DNA of 64,000 bases. Source: Bog-756 sp963699105 (GTDB lineage: Bacteria; Actinomycetota; Acidimicrobiia; Acidimicrobiales; RAAP-2). Location of the stretch: contig CAVOTI010000001.1 of NCBI GenBank assembly GCA_963699105.1, forward strand, positions 1,240,001 through 1,304,000, in the 5' to 3' direction. This document shows positions 17,845 to 26,978 of the stretch, piece by piece. The stretch's first letter is position 1; each line of letters begins with the position of its first letter. The notes beneath the pieces were generated by a model. That model ran no database searches. It saw only the letters and a list, made by a program, of their open reading frames with translations, and had not been told where the DNA came from. A program made the position numbers and the translations under genes.

Positions 17845-18089
17845 GTTGTCAACCACGAACGGTACGTGGAGCGATTTTGCAGCCCGCTTCTTGGCGTGCT
17901 CACCTCGGCGGTCGTAGCCGGCCGTCGTGTTCACATTTGCAGGGCCCACGAACTGCTGCACGATCGAATGTCCACCCCGGACTCGAGCAGGTCCGAAACA
18001 CAGGACCGTCGGAGATCGTGCGGTGAGAATGGTCGTACTTTCGCTTTTTTCGCCCTCGACTGAAGAATGGCGTAAATCGCTTGTCGTTT
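17845..18089 (-). pseudogene. Tyrosine recombinase (integrase) C-terminal remnant
   Basis: Reading leftward on the minus strand, one frame encodes AIYAILQSRAKKAKVRPFSP followed by HDLRRSCVSDLLESGVDI, the box with the H-x-x-R catalytic pair. After a one- or two-base shift another frame continues with QQFVGPANVNTTAGYDRRGE and KKRAAKSLHVPF. In working integrases this reads QxLxGHANVxTTxRYDRRGE. Here the catalytic His is Pro and the residue before the Tyr is Gly. The N-terminal two thirds are gone. This is a dead integrase, fitting the tRNA-Glu fragments that flank the region. Confidence 0.75.
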
Positions 18090-18244
18090 TACCTGGTCAA
18101 GACCAGAAATACCTGCAGTGATGCGGCTCCTTCCTTCACCGTTGGGAACAGCAGTTCTCGAACTGCAACTCCGAGTTGCCATGACCGGCGATGTGGTCCA
18201 TAGTTTGTCGGGCGGCGAATCCCAAAATCGGTCCATCATGTCCC

Positions 18245-18272
18245 GGTTGTCAGTCGGCGGAGACTGACAACC
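18245..18272 (-). terminator. Perfect 11-bp hairpin
   Basis: GGTTGTCAGTC (18245-18255) pairs with GACTGACAACC (18262-18272) around a GGCGGA loop. It lies just beyond the stop of the TetR-like gene, which is read leftward, and probably ends that transcript. Confidence 0.55.
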
Positions 18273-18309
18273 AGACGTGGTGCATTGGGCGCATCCTGCT
18301 CCCCCTGGC

Positions 18310-19096
18310 TCAGCCAGCTCGCCCCTGATGAGGAGTCCAGTCGGGGTCGAACTCAAAGAACTGGCGAACCAGACCCTCCAAAGCCACCCCGAAGATGGTC
18401 CATTCCTGCGGTTCGCCAGTCGGGCCCGTCGGTCGCAGGATGACTCTTCTGTCGGTGTCGTTCAATCGGTGACGCAATCCGTAGCCCTCGCTGAACGAGT
18501 CCTCGGCGATGACGAAATCACGGAGGGTGAACTCCTCCCGAAGTCGAAGGCCGAGGAATGCCGCCATCGCCCCGTAGATCGATTCGATCCGTGCGGTAAA
18601 GCCGTCGAACGCTGACAGCAGAGCCGCCTCGATCCTCTTGCTGCTTACGGTCGATTGTCCACTGGCGGCCTGCGCCCACACGCCAATCAGCAGCGGCCAG
18701 TTGGTGGATTCTCGCACGGCCTGCCGCGTTGAGTTCTCCGCCGAGACGGCAAAGATCTCGGAGGGCATGATCACGAGACTCCATGGTGGTCAAATCGATT
18801 GCCGCCAAGATTGGGCCGAGCGCCTGCTGGGCCAGATCGATCTCTTTCCCGTTCTCACCCCGGGCGACCCTCTCCAGTACATCCGTTTGGAAATCGGACT
18901 GGCTGTCCCAAACTCGACGTATGACAGAGGCGTTGGTGAGCCGAATCCCTGTGTCCTCCTCGATGCGGGAAAAAACCCGCTTGAAGGTGAGAGCCTCGGC
19001 CCCTGGACTCAGGCCTTCTTCTTGCAGCATGGTCCGGCCGGTGTCAAGGATCAGCTCTCGTAGCTCCTCTCGGCTGTGCCGGGTACCCTTCGCCAT
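18310..19096 (-). CDS. TetR-family regulator, frameshifted
   Basis: The N-terminal part (from ATG 19096) has a TetR-like DNA-binding domain: SREELRELILDTGRTMLQEEG, then TFKRVFSRIEEDTGIRLTNAS with the recognition helix and VIRRVWDSQSDFQ. Around 18770-18780 the coding frame shifts by one base and continues with MPSEIFAVSAEN and a helical ligand-binding half (NWPLLIGVWAQA, then YGAMAAFLGLRLREEFTL) to the stop at 18310. The joined length of about 260 residues is at the upper end for the family. The regulated genes are unknown; nothing divergent is adjacent. Confidence 0.65.
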
Positions 19097-19400
19097 TACC
19101 TCACCTCCCTCCTGTACGGGACACTAACCCGCCTCGCTCATCTTCCCTGCCTCGCGTCATCCCTAATCCTGCAGATGGACGGCGGTATGTCGTCCGGCAT
19201 CATCCCCTTGAGCCTATTCATCAGAGATAGTGGGCCAAATCCATTGTGGCGTTTCGCATTTCCCGGACGAACGTGACGAGACGTTGGGAAAAGGAGCGGC
19301 CAAGCGTCGTACAGGGAAATCAAATGGAAGTTCCAAGGCACATGATGCGTCATCGCCTTCACCTGTTGACAAGTCAGTAGCTTGCCGCGATGGTCACAGC
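19097..19400. other. Intergenic, nothing seen
   Basis: About 300 bases between divergent genes. They should hold the promoters of the TetR-like gene and of the small gene at 19401. I see no clear palindrome. Confidence 0.35.
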
Positions 19401-19562
19401 ATGAACACGCAACAGAGGATCAACCGCCTGGAGGATGCGCTGGCGAATCTTGGCACCATCATAGAGGCCGAGGGCCGGTGGGCTCATAGCGAGAACCCCA
19501 CCGTCAGGGTGTTTGGCGAGAAGTTCAATGATTTCGTGGCGGCCGTGGCCAAGGAACGCTGA
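19401..19562 (+). CDS. Small hypothetical protein, 53 residues
   Basis: An ATG at 19401 opens a compact 53-residue protein: MNTQQRINRLEDALANLG, a middle EAEGRWAHSENPTVRVFGEK, and the end FNDFVAAVAKER. The composition and amphipathic helix pattern are those of a real protein and there is no hydrophobic segment. It recalls small phage- or island-borne proteins. I cannot name it. It falls within the tRNA-delimited region between the integrase remnant and the catabolic cluster. Confidence 0.5.
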   Translation: MNTQQRINRLEDALANLGTIIEAEGRWAHSENPTVRVFGEKFNDFVAAVAKER

Positions 19563-19612
19563 CGACCCCGAGCCTCGGAGTCAAAAAGGTTTCTCTGGCA
19601 CCTTTCAAGTGA

Positions 19613-19977
19613 TCAGGGGCGATCTAATACAAGCAAGTCGAACCGACTGGCGATCTCATCGAACAGAGGACCGTCGTCAAGAGGTTGGTTGGTGCCCACG
19701 CCGAGCACATAGACGACACCCTCGGCCACGGCCAAATACTCCCAGACCGTCCACAAGCCACCAGGTCCAGCGAACTCCCTTTCGCAATCGATACGGACGC
19801 CGTCTCCCCCTGGTGCAGAGCCACAGGTGTGGCTCGCAGCCAATGCCGCCCGAGGTGCCAGGCGTCGTAATCGTGCAGACGGAATCGGGACACTTCATAG
19901 GGGCTGTTCCTGAGGTCGGGTGGCTCTTCTGACCAGTCTTCCGGCACATCAATCGAAAATCCGTGCTCAGGGCTCAT
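19613..19977 (-). CDS. Hypothetical protein, frameshifted
   Basis: From ATG 19977 one frame gives MSPEHGFSIDVPEDWSEEP and RFRLHDYDAWHLGRHWLRAT. After a single-base slip in a G-run near 19800 a second frame continues GDGVRIDCEREFAGPGG, WTVWEYLAVAEGVVYVLGVG, and LFDEIASRFDLLVLDRP to the stop at 19613. Together they form about 120 residues resembling PsbP/LpqN-like beta-sandwich domains (the FSIDVPEDW opening and the late FDEIASRF helix). It lacks a signal peptide. The role is unknown. Confidence 0.45.
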
Positions 19978-20049
19978 GTGCGTGAACCCAGAGCGCTGCA
20001 GAAGTGCGGTCTACATTGCGCGCGTTCGGTCAGCGCCATAGCCTTTAGG

Positions 20050-20060
20050 TCTAGATGTTT
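20050..20060. promoter_or_regulatory. Cluster operator motif, site a
   Basis: TCTAGATGTTT, preceded by CCTTTAGG, lies about 140 bases upstream of the operon that starts with the thioesterase at 20202. It is one of eleven related motifs in the cluster (see findings). Confidence 0.5.
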
Positions 20061-20201
20061 ATCTATGAGCGTGGTTAACCGGTTCGGCACCCGAAAAGTC
20101 ACCGAAACCGTCGGAGCATGTGAAGGAACTCCGACGGATTCGGTCGAAGACACCCGAGGCGGGCCGCGTTCCGCCTGGCCAGGGTCAAGGAGGGGAAGAG
20201 A

Positions 20202-20867
20202 GTGAAGGAAGGCGCAGTGCCTCCGCCTACAGCTGTTTGGGTCTTCGGCAACCCGCCGCTCCCCCAGACGCTCACCCTGGCACCAATTCTGCGACGGCTC
20301 ACCGGGGCGGCCCTTTCCCTCGAGCACGAGGAGGAGGGCTTGGCCCAGCTCATCGAGTACCTCGTGGCCGCCGAGGAGGACCTGGGCCGTCACACACCAG
20401 CGGACCCTTCACCGAGGATCGGACCAGAGGAAGGAGCAGACCGGCGTGTCTACCTTGATCACGGCCGAAGTATCGGGAGCTTCAACCCCTGCTTCCCCGA
20501 CTATGAGATCCGGGTGGAGGGACAGCGGGCCTCAGGGAGTGTGTCGTTCCCGCTCGTCTATGAGGGACCTCCGGGCTACGTCCACGGAGGGTTTCTGGCC
20601 GTGTTCTTCGACTGCGCCATCCAGCACCACAACTGTGAATGTGGTGTGGCCGGCAAGACCACTGCGCTCAATCTCGATTATCGCCATCCTGTCCCTCTCC
20701 TCACGCCACTGCCATTCGAGATCGAGCGCACTTCGAACGCGAAACGCATCACGTCGGTGGCCAGTATCCAGCTCGACGGAGTGGTGATCTGTCAAGCCAC
20801 CATGGAGGCGGTGGCCGGTGACCGCTCCCGGCTGCCTGACGTCTCTCCGCGCCGCGGCCCACTGTGA
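20202..20867 (+). CDS. Hotdog-fold acyl-CoA thioesterase (PaaI-like)
   Basis: A GTG start after GGGAAG gives 221 residues. The last 130 form a hotdog domain: SVSFPLVYEGPPGYVHGGFL (about residues 110-130) carries the family HGG motif before the central helix (AVFFDCAIQHHN). The strands GKTTALNLDYRHPVPLLTPL and VASIQLDGVVICQATME follow. Such enzymes hydrolyse acyl-CoA thioesters, often aromatic or branched ones, relieving CoA sequestration. It heads the operon 20202-25907. Its stop overlaps the GTG of the next acyl-CoA ligase gene by four bases, so the products are translationally coupled. Confidence 0.75.
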   Translation: MKEGAVPPPTAVWVFGNPPLPQTLTLAPILRRLTGAALSLEHEEEGLAQLIEYLVAAEEDLGRHTPADPSPRIGPEEGADRRVYLDHGRSIGSFNPCFPDYEIRVEGQRASGSVSFPLVYEGPPGYVHGGFLAVFFDCAIQHHNCECGVAGKTTALNLDYRHPVPLLTPLPFEIERTSNAKRITSVASIQLDGVVICQATMEAVAGDRSRLPDVSPRRGPL

Positions 20868-22418
20868 GTTCTTCGTCACCTCTGCCACTCACCGTCGGGG
20901 GCCTGATAGAGGCCCAGGCTCACGGGAGCGGGAACCATCCCTTCCTCATCTGCGACGATCGCACCATCACCTACGGCGACGCCGCCAGACACTCGGCGGC
21001 ACTGGCCGGCGGGCTCCTGGCCTCCGGCCTGGCCCACGGCTCGCGAGTGGGACTCCTCTACCCCAACGGTCCGGAGTTCGCGGTTGCTGCGTTGGCGGCA
21101 GCCCGCATCGGGGCGGTCGCCGTCCCCGTCAGCACGTTCTCGACGGCAGTCGAGGTGCGAACGGTGCTGAACAATGCCGACGTCGACATGCTCCTGGCCG
21201 CTCCCGGGTACCGCACCCACGATTACGTCCGGGTCCTGTCCGAGGCGGTGCCCGAGCTCGATCTGGGCGCACGTCCTCCTCTGTTCTCGCCTTCGGTGCC
21301 CGCGCTCCGGCGGGTAGCCTTTGACTCTCCCGGAGGCACCGTCGACGCCGGGTGGACCGTCGGGTCAATGGTCGCCGCCGGCCGCGGGATGAGCCCCGAT
21401 ATCCTCCGGGCCAGTCAGGAGCGGGTGAGCCCGTCGGATCGGTTGGTCATCGTGCACACCTCCGGATCCTCAATGGGCTGCGGCGGTACGACAAAGACGA
21501 GATCCTCTTTTCCAACTCGCCCTTCTTCTGGATCGGCGGATACGCCTATTCACTGCTGGGAACGCTCGAGGCCGGAGCCACGCTGGTGTGTTCGAACTCG
21601 GCGGAGCCATCGACGGTACTCGACGTGATCGAGCAGAGCCGCCCCACCATGGTCAGCGGGTTTGCCCAGTCCGTCGCCCATCTGTCCGCTGATCCGTCAT
21701 TCCCCCGACGCGATCTGACCTCTATCAAACGAGGCAACCTATACCCCATCATGCCTGAAGCCGTCCGCCCGGCCGATGCCGGGCTCCACCACAACATGCT
21801 GGGCATGACCGAGACGGGGAGTGTCTGCCTGGCCAGCGGCGATGAGACCCAGCAGCCGGAGCACCGTCGGGGATCGTTCGGCCGACCAGTATCCGACATC
21901 GAAGCCAAGGTGATCGACCCCGAGCTCGGATCGACCGCTGACGCGGGTGTGGTCGGAGAGCTCTGCCTCAGGGGGCCCGCCCTCATGGAGGGCTACTGCG
22001 GTAAAGAGCGCCACGAATCCTTCGACAGCGACGGCTGGTTCCACAGCGGCGACCTGTTCCACGTCGACGAGGATGGCTTCTTCTACTTCCACGGCCGCCG
22101 AGGCGACCTGATCAAGACCTCCGGGGCCAACGTCTCCCCCGTGAGGTCGAGGCCGTCGTCATGGAGGAGACGGGACTGGTCGCCCACGTGTTCGGCGTGG
22201 ACGACCCGGGGAGTGATCAGCTGGTGGCCGCGGTGATCCGCGTCCCCTCGGTCGCCTCCCCTCCGGACCTCGACCAGCTCACGTCCCAGTTGCGTACCCG
22301 GCTCTCGGCCTACAAGGTTCCCAAGCGGATCCTGCTGATCGACGAGGGGGACGTCCCCCTGACGTCGAGCGGAAAGCCCGACACCCGGGCCCTCGAGGAG
22401 CTGGCCCGTGTCCCCTGA
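20864..22418 (+). pseudogene. Acyl-CoA synthetase (FadD-like), broken at the AMP-binding loop
   Basis: Three frames are needed to read this adenylate-forming ligase. Part one (from GTG 20864) covers the N-domain to IVHTSGSS near 21475. There the phosphate-binding motif A3 (normally TSGSTGxPKG) stops after TSGS. The next frame resumes at LNGLRRYDKDEILFSNSPFF, so the PKG end of the motif and perhaps 20-25 residues are missing, plus a frame change. Part two runs to GANVSP at 22140 and includes NMLGMTETG and SGDLFHVDEDG. A one-base loss in a C-run then shifts into EVEAVVMEETGLVAHVFGV and on to GKPDTRALEELARV. As sequenced it cannot be active. It is paralogous to the intact gene that follows. Confidence 0.75.
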
Positions 22419-23970
22419 TCCACTCACCCTGCCCGCCCTCCTCCACGCCAACGCCGCCGTCCACGGCGACAAACCGGCGATCATCAGCGAACTGGGCTCT
22501 GTCGGCCACGCCCAGTTGGACGACAAGAGCGCGTTGTTGGCCGGGCAGCTGGTGGCCTCGGGAGTGGCAGTGTCCTCTCGAGTCGGGCTCCTCTTGGACA
22601 ACGGAGTCGAGTGGGCCATCATCGCCGCCGCCGTCATGCGCGTCGGGGCGGTGCTGGTTCCTCTGAGCACTCTGCTCAAGCCACCAGAGTTGCACGGTCA
22701 GCTCCAGACGGCAGCGGTGACGGAGCTGATCGCCACCGCGACGTTCCGGGACCACAACTACCTCTCCGACCTCGAATCCGTGGCCCCCGGGATCGTCGAC
22801 GTGACCCGAGGTGGTGGGCGCCACGCCGGCCTACCCAACCTCCGCCGGGTCTGGACGGCCGACGACCTTCCCTCCGACCGGGTGGACAGGGCCATGGTGG
22901 GATCGCTCGAGGACCGCGTGCGCCCCGCCCATGACCTGGTCATTCTCTTCACTTCCGGGAGCCGGGGCGTCCCTAAAGGCGTGATCCACACCCACGGAGG
23001 CGCCATTGGCGCCACCAGGGCCGGGCTGGTGAGCCGTTGCGTCGGCCCGGACGAGCGCCTCTACATACCGATGCCCTTCTTCTGGACCGGTGGATTCTCC
23101 GGAGGCTTGATGACCGCCCTGGTGGCGGGGGCAACACTGATCACCGAATCCATCCCTGAGGCCGGGACCACGCTCGGGCTGTTGCAGCGCGAGAAAGTCA
23201 CACTCTTCCGGGGCTGGCCCGACCAGGCCGCCCGCCTCTCCGCCCATCCGGAATTCCCCGCCGCCGACCTCACCAGCCTCCGGCCGGGGAGCCTTCCGGC
23301 CGTTCTGCCGGCGGATATGCGCCCCGAGCCCGGAGCACGGGCCAACCTCTTCGGCATGACCGAGACCTTCGGGCCGTATTCCGGCTTCCGGCTCGACGCT
23401 GACCTGCCTCAGGACAAGCACGGCAGCTGCGGTCGGCCCTTCGAGGGGATCGAGGTGCAGATAGTCGATCGCGCCTCGGGCCGCTCGTGCCCACCCGGGA
23501 TCGACGGCGAGATCGCAGTGCGTGGGCCCAACGTGATGAGGGGGATCTGCGGCCGGACACGAACCGCTACCTTCGACCCCGATGGCTACTACCGGACCGG
23601 CGACCTGGGCTCCCTGGACGCCGAGGGGTTCCTTTGGTATCACGGCCGAAGCGACGACATGTTCAAAGTCAGGGGCGCCACCGTCTACCCGTCCGAGGTG
23701 GAAGCAGCTCTCCGGGGCGTCGACGGGGTAAGGCAGGCGTTCGTCACCAACGTCCGGGGCCCGGCCGGCGAACAGGTGGGTGCCCTGGTGGTGTCACCTC
23801 TGGCTCCGGACGACCTCGACCGTGCCGTCCGATCGATCTTGAGCAGCTTCAAGGTCCCCACCCTCTGGTACGTGACCGAACGGGCTGACGACGTGCCCCG
23901 CACGGCCAGCGACAAGGTGGAAAAGGCCGCCCTACAAAAGCTCATCCATACGTGGGGGGCGACGCGGTAA
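22408..23970 (+). CDS. Acyl-CoA synthetase, FadD-like
   Basis: The 520-residue product is a complete ANL-superfamily ligase. Motif A3 is LFTSGSRGVPKGV (about residues 178-190), with R in place of the usual T after the second S. The motif-5 region is ANLFGMTETFGP, the hinge motif is YYRTGDLG followed by HGRSDDMFKVRGATVYPSEVE, and the C-terminal lysine region is RTASDKVEKAAL. It would activate a carboxylic acid to acyl-AMP and then acyl-CoA. The GTG start overlaps the preceding ligase gene by eleven bases. The two are tandem paralogues, and this one may carry the activity alone. Confidence 0.85.
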   Translation: MSPDPLTLPALLHANAAVHGDKPAIISELGSVGHAQLDDKSALLAGQLVASGVAVSSRVGLLLDNGVEWAIIAAAVMRVGAVLVPLSTLLKPPELHGQLQTAAVTELIATATFRDHNYLSDLESVAPGIVDVTRGGGRHAGLPNLRRVWTADDLPSDRVDRAMVGSLEDRVRPAHDLVILFTSGSRGVPKGVIHTHGGAIGATRAGLVSRCVGPDERLYIPMPFFWTGGFSGGLMTALVAGATLITESIPEAGTTLGLLQREKVTLFRGWPDQAARLSAHPEFPAADLTSLRPGSLPAVLPADMRPEPGARANLFGMTETFGPYSGFRLDADLPQDKHGSCGRPFEGIEVQIVDRASGRSCPPGIDGEIAVRGPNVMRGICGRTRTATFDPDGYYRTGDLGSLDAEGFLWYHGRSDDMFKVRGATVYPSEVEAALRGVDGVRQAFVTNVRGPAGEQVGALVVSPLAPDDLDRAVRSILSSFKVPTLWYVTERADDVPRTASDKVEKAALQKLIHTWGATR

Positions 23971-24000
23971 GGGGTCAGTCGACGCCACCGAGAAAGGACC

Positions 24001-24810
24001 ATGCACGTGACCTACGAGACCATCATCTACGACGTCGAGGACCGCATCGCCACCATCACCTTCAACCGACCCGAGCGCTACAACGCCCTCAGCCGGCAAA
24101 TGGTCAGGGAACTGAACGATGCCTATGTCCGAGGCGAGGATGACGACGAGGTGTGGACACTGATCGTGACGGCCACGGGCCCGGCCTTCTGTTCGGGCGC
24201 CGACGTCGAAGGAATCCCGGCCGATGGCAAGGTCCCTCACGAGGGCACCTATTTGTCGCACTACCACGAATGGGAGGCCCCACAGGAAGCGACCCCGCCG
24301 TTCCGGACCATGGCCAAGCCGATCGTGGTCGCCGTCAACGGCATCTGTTGCGGGGCGGGAATGGACCTGGTCACCACCGGCGACATCTCCATCGCCGCCG
24401 AGGATGCCACCTTCTTCGACCCGCACGTCAGCATCGGCCTGGTGTCCGGTCGCGAAATGGTCCGTGTCGCCCGCACCCTTCCCATCAACGTGGCCATGCG
24501 CATGGCCCTCCTCGGCAAGCACGAGAGGCTGAGCGCCCAGCGGGCCTACGAGCTCGGGTTCATCACCGAGGTGGTGGCGCCTGACGAGCTCGGCTCCCGG
24601 GCACGCCAGCTGGCCGAGATGGTGAACCGCAACGCACCACTGGCCGTCCGGGGAACCCGCATGGCCATCCGCAAAGGCCTGGGCCTGCCCCTTCACGAGG
24701 CCGAGATTCTGGCCGAATCCTTCCGGGAGCGAGTGCTCCACACCGAGGACTCCCTCGAGGGGCCCCGAGCCTTCCTCGAGAAACGAGCGCCGGACTGGAA
24801 GTGCCGATGA
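24001..24810 (+). CDS. Crotonase-fold protein (enoyl-CoA hydratase/isomerase family)
   Basis: The protein has 269 residues with the crotonase core: IATITFNRPERYNALS (about residues 17-32), FCSGADVEG as the CoA/oxyanion segment near residue 64, and NGICCGAGMDLVTTGD with the second oxyanion Gly. The two catalytic glutamates of rat mitochondrial hydratase correspond here to D (GMDL) and H (DPHV), so simple hydration is doubtful. Isomerase, hydrolase or ring-opening chemistry is equally possible. The gene lies 30 bases after the ligase and overlaps the next kinase start (ATGA). It shares its DPHV pattern with the gene at 45223 and the remnant at 43600. Confidence 0.8.
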   Translation: MHVTYETIIYDVEDRIATITFNRPERYNALSRQMVRELNDAYVRGEDDDEVWTLIVTATGPAFCSGADVEGIPADGKVPHEGTYLSHYHEWEAPQEATPPFRTMAKPIVVAVNGICCGAGMDLVTTGDISIAAEDATFFDPHVSIGLVSGREMVRVARTLPINVAMRMALLGKHERLSAQRAYELGFITEVVAPDELGSRARQLAEMVNRNAPLAVRGTRMAIRKGLGLPLHEAEILAESFRERVLHTEDSLEGPRAFLEKRAPDWKCR

Positions 24811-25907
24811 CCGCTCCACCGTCCAACGCCCTGCCCTGGAGGCGGGATGTCTCGGAAATAACTCAGGATCTAGGTGAGTGGGTCTCCCACCACATGGGCC
24901 CCGGAGCCGCGCTGGGCGAGTGCAGCATGCCCGACAACGGGATGGCCAACGAGACCCTCGTGTTCAACATCGGGCCGGACCGCTACGTGGCTCGGCTGGC
25001 CCCGCACCACGATGCCCCGTACCCGGTCTTCCCGGTTTTCGATCTGCGGCTTCAGCGGGACTGCATGGCCTTGGTCAGGGCTCGCACCGATGTGCCGGTA
25101 CCCGAAGTGGTGGAGTACGAAGAGGACCGGCAATGGCTGGGTACTCCCTTTTTGGTGATGCGCTATGTCGAAGGCGACGTTCCCAGAGATACCCCTCCCT
25201 ACCTGCTCGAGGGATGGATGACAAAGCTGTCGGCCACCGATCTGAGCCGCCTCGAGGAGAGCACGGTCGAGGTGCTCGCCGGTATCCACCAGGTACGGGG
25301 TGCAGGCGATCTCGATCTGTTGGCCGACCACCGGCCCGAGGCCTCCCCTCTCGGCCGCCAGCTCGGGGCCCAGTACGAGTACTACGAGTGGGCTCGGGAC
25401 GGCCGGCGGGTCCCGGCCATCGAAGAGGCGCTGGCCACTCTGGCCGGTACGGTTCCGCACAACGACCGGTCGGTGCTCAACTGGGGAGACAGTCGGATCG
25501 GCAACATCATCTACCGGGACTGCCACCCGGTCGCCGTCCTCGACTGGGAGATGGCGACCACCGGTCCGCCCGAGGTGGATGTGGCCTGGATGGTGTTCCT
25601 GCATCGGTTCATGGTCGACATGATCACCACCTACATGCCGGACATGCTCCCGAGCGGTGAGCCGAGCGGCATGGCCGGGTTGTTCCAGCAGGACCGCGTC
25701 GTCGACCTCTACGAGAAGTCGGCGGGCGAGCACCTCGAGGACCTGGCCTGGTACGAAGCGTTTGCCGGCGTCCGTTTCGCCATCATCTTGATGCGGATGA
25801 GCCTGCGGGCCGCAGCCTCGTGGAAGACGGTGCCCGCCGGCGATCCCGATGCGCTGATCATGTTCGCGCCACTGCTGCGACGACTGGTCTCCGACGTCAG
25901 CCCGTGA
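24807..25907 (+). CDS. APH/ACAD10-like phosphotransferase
   Basis: The ATG at 24807 overlaps the preceding stop and gives 366 residues. The N-lobe has NETLVFNIGPDRYVARLAPH, where the lysine-equivalent strand carries RYVARL, and a hinge FLVMRYVEGD. The catalytic loop is LNWGDSRIGN (a variant of HGDLRPGN in which the usual His is Asn), and the Mg-binding strand is VAVLDWEMAT. This is the aminoglycoside-phosphotransferase fold found in ACAD10/11 and in LvaA, which phosphorylate hydroxyacyl-CoAs. In a fatty-acid-like catabolic operon, kinase action on a hydroxyacyl-CoA is more likely than antibiotic resistance. Confidence 0.75.
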   Translation: MTAPPSNALPWRRDVSEITQDLGEWVSHHMGPGAALGECSMPDNGMANETLVFNIGPDRYVARLAPHHDAPYPVFPVFDLRLQRDCMALVRARTDVPVPEVVEYEEDRQWLGTPFLVMRYVEGDVPRDTPPYLLEGWMTKLSATDLSRLEESTVEVLAGIHQVRGAGDLDLLADHRPEASPLGRQLGAQYEYYEWARDGRRVPAIEEALATLAGTVPHNDRSVLNWGDSRIGNIIYRDCHPVAVLDWEMATTGPPEVDVAWMVFLHRFMVDMITTYMPDMLPSGEPSGMAGLFQQDRVVDLYEKSAGEHLEDLAWYEAFAGVRFAIILMRMSLRAAASWKTVPAGDPDALIMFAPLLRRLVSDVSP

Positions 25908-25911
25908 CGGG

Positions 25912-25942
25912 CCCCGCAAGCCCCTACCCTCAGGGCTCGGGG
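25912..25942. terminator. Bidirectional hairpin between convergent genes
   Basis: CCCCG (25912-25916) and AGCCC (25919-25923) pair with GGGCT (25933-25937) and CGGGG (25938-25942), with a two-base bulge. It lies between the kinase stop and the crotonase stop on the other strand, overlapping the last codons of the latter. Confidence 0.55.
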
Positions 25943-26811
25943 ACGTGAAAGTGGGCGTCGCGTAGTTCGAAGGCCCGCTTGGTGCCGTGCTCGGCCCTGG
26001 TCTTCACAAAGTTGAACTCGTCCTCGTCGAACTGCAGGTTGGTGCCGTAGGCGTGAAAGATGTACGCCGACGCCTCCTCGCCCTGATAGGCCTGCATCTG
26101 CTCCACCAGGCGAAAGGATTCCTTGGCGATCACGATCCCGTCAGCCGGCATTCGGGCGATCTTCTGCGCCCACCAGTCGGCCCGCCCCGCCACCCGCCCG
26201 TCGGCGACGACCTCGGTGAAGATGCCGTACCGCTCTAGGTCGGCCGCCGGCGGGGTGTCGCCGGTCAGCAGCAACCGTCGGGCCAGCATGGGACCGAGTC
26301 GATGGAAGAACATGTGGAGCCCGCCCAGAGCGGGGCCGAGGAACCGGGTCGCCGGCATGCCCACGATGGTGTCGGAGGCGACAACGGATATGTCCGACAT
26401 CAGGGCCAACTCGAAGCCTCCGCCGAGTGCATAGCCCCGCACTTCGGCCACGGTCACCTTCGGATAGCCCATGTAGTCGTGATAGAACTCGAACGTCTTG
26501 CGGTCCACGGTGAGACGTCGACGCTGACTCGGCCGAGTCTTCTTGACCTGGGCGTTGCCGTTTGCCTCCTCGGCCTCGGAGCCATACCAGGCGTAGGCCC
26601 TGCCCATGTCGGCGCCGGTGCTGAAGACACCGCCCTCGCCCCGCAGGACCACCACTTTTATGTCGTCGTCCTCGGCCAACTCGTCGAGGTAGACCGCCAT
26701 CTGCCGTCGCATCTCCGGGTCGTAGGCATTGCGGCGAGACGGGTTGTTGATGGTGACGCGGGCGATCCCGGTGTCCGGGTCACTCTCGAGAACTACTCGG
26801 GAGTCAGGCAC
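25930..26811 (-). CDS. Crotonase-fold protein
   Basis: The product has 293 residues, longer than the typical 260. Core motifs are IARVTINNPSRRNAYDPEM (about residues 15-33), VFSTGADMGRAY as the first oxyanion loop, and EVRGYALGGGFELALMSD, which keeps the first catalytic Glu (FELAL). The second Glu is replaced (VGMPATRFLG). The insertion between the two loops (EANGNAQVKKTRPSQRRRL) is unusual. The C-terminal EEASAYIFHAYGTNLQFDEDEF stretch is typical of trimer contacts. It is transcribed leftward from a promoter with operator site b. Confidence 0.8.
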   Translation of the reverse strand: MPDSRVVLESDPDTGIARVTINNPSRRNAYDPEMRRQMAVYLDELAEDDDIKVVVLRGEGGVFSTGADMGRAYAWYGSEAEEANGNAQVKKTRPSQRRRLTVDRKTFEFYHDYMGYPKVTVAEVRGYALGGGFELALMSDISVVASDTIVGMPATRFLGPALGGLHMFFHRLGPMLARRLLLTGDTPPAADLERYGIFTEVVADGRVAGRADWWAQKIARMPADGIVIAKESFRLVEQMQAYQGEEASAYIFHAYGTNLQFDEDEFNFVKTRAEHGTKRAFELRDAHFHVPEP

Positions 26812-26860
26812 GCTCTACCTTCCCTTCCCACGTCGGGTTCCACGTAAATCTACCAGCTTT

Positions 26861-26875
26861 CCTTTAGATATTTCC
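26861..26875. promoter_or_regulatory. Cluster operator motif, site b
   Basis: CCTTTAGATATTTCC lies 50 bases upstream of the crotonase gene that starts at 26811 (minus strand). Confidence 0.5.
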
Positions 26876-26978
26876 ACGGGTCCCAGGGGCCGCTGGATGG
26901 AATCCGGACCACAGATGGCGCAGGCCGCCGGTGATCTCCCCGGTTCCTCTTTCAAGGTGTCCGGCCGCCACTCCCGGA

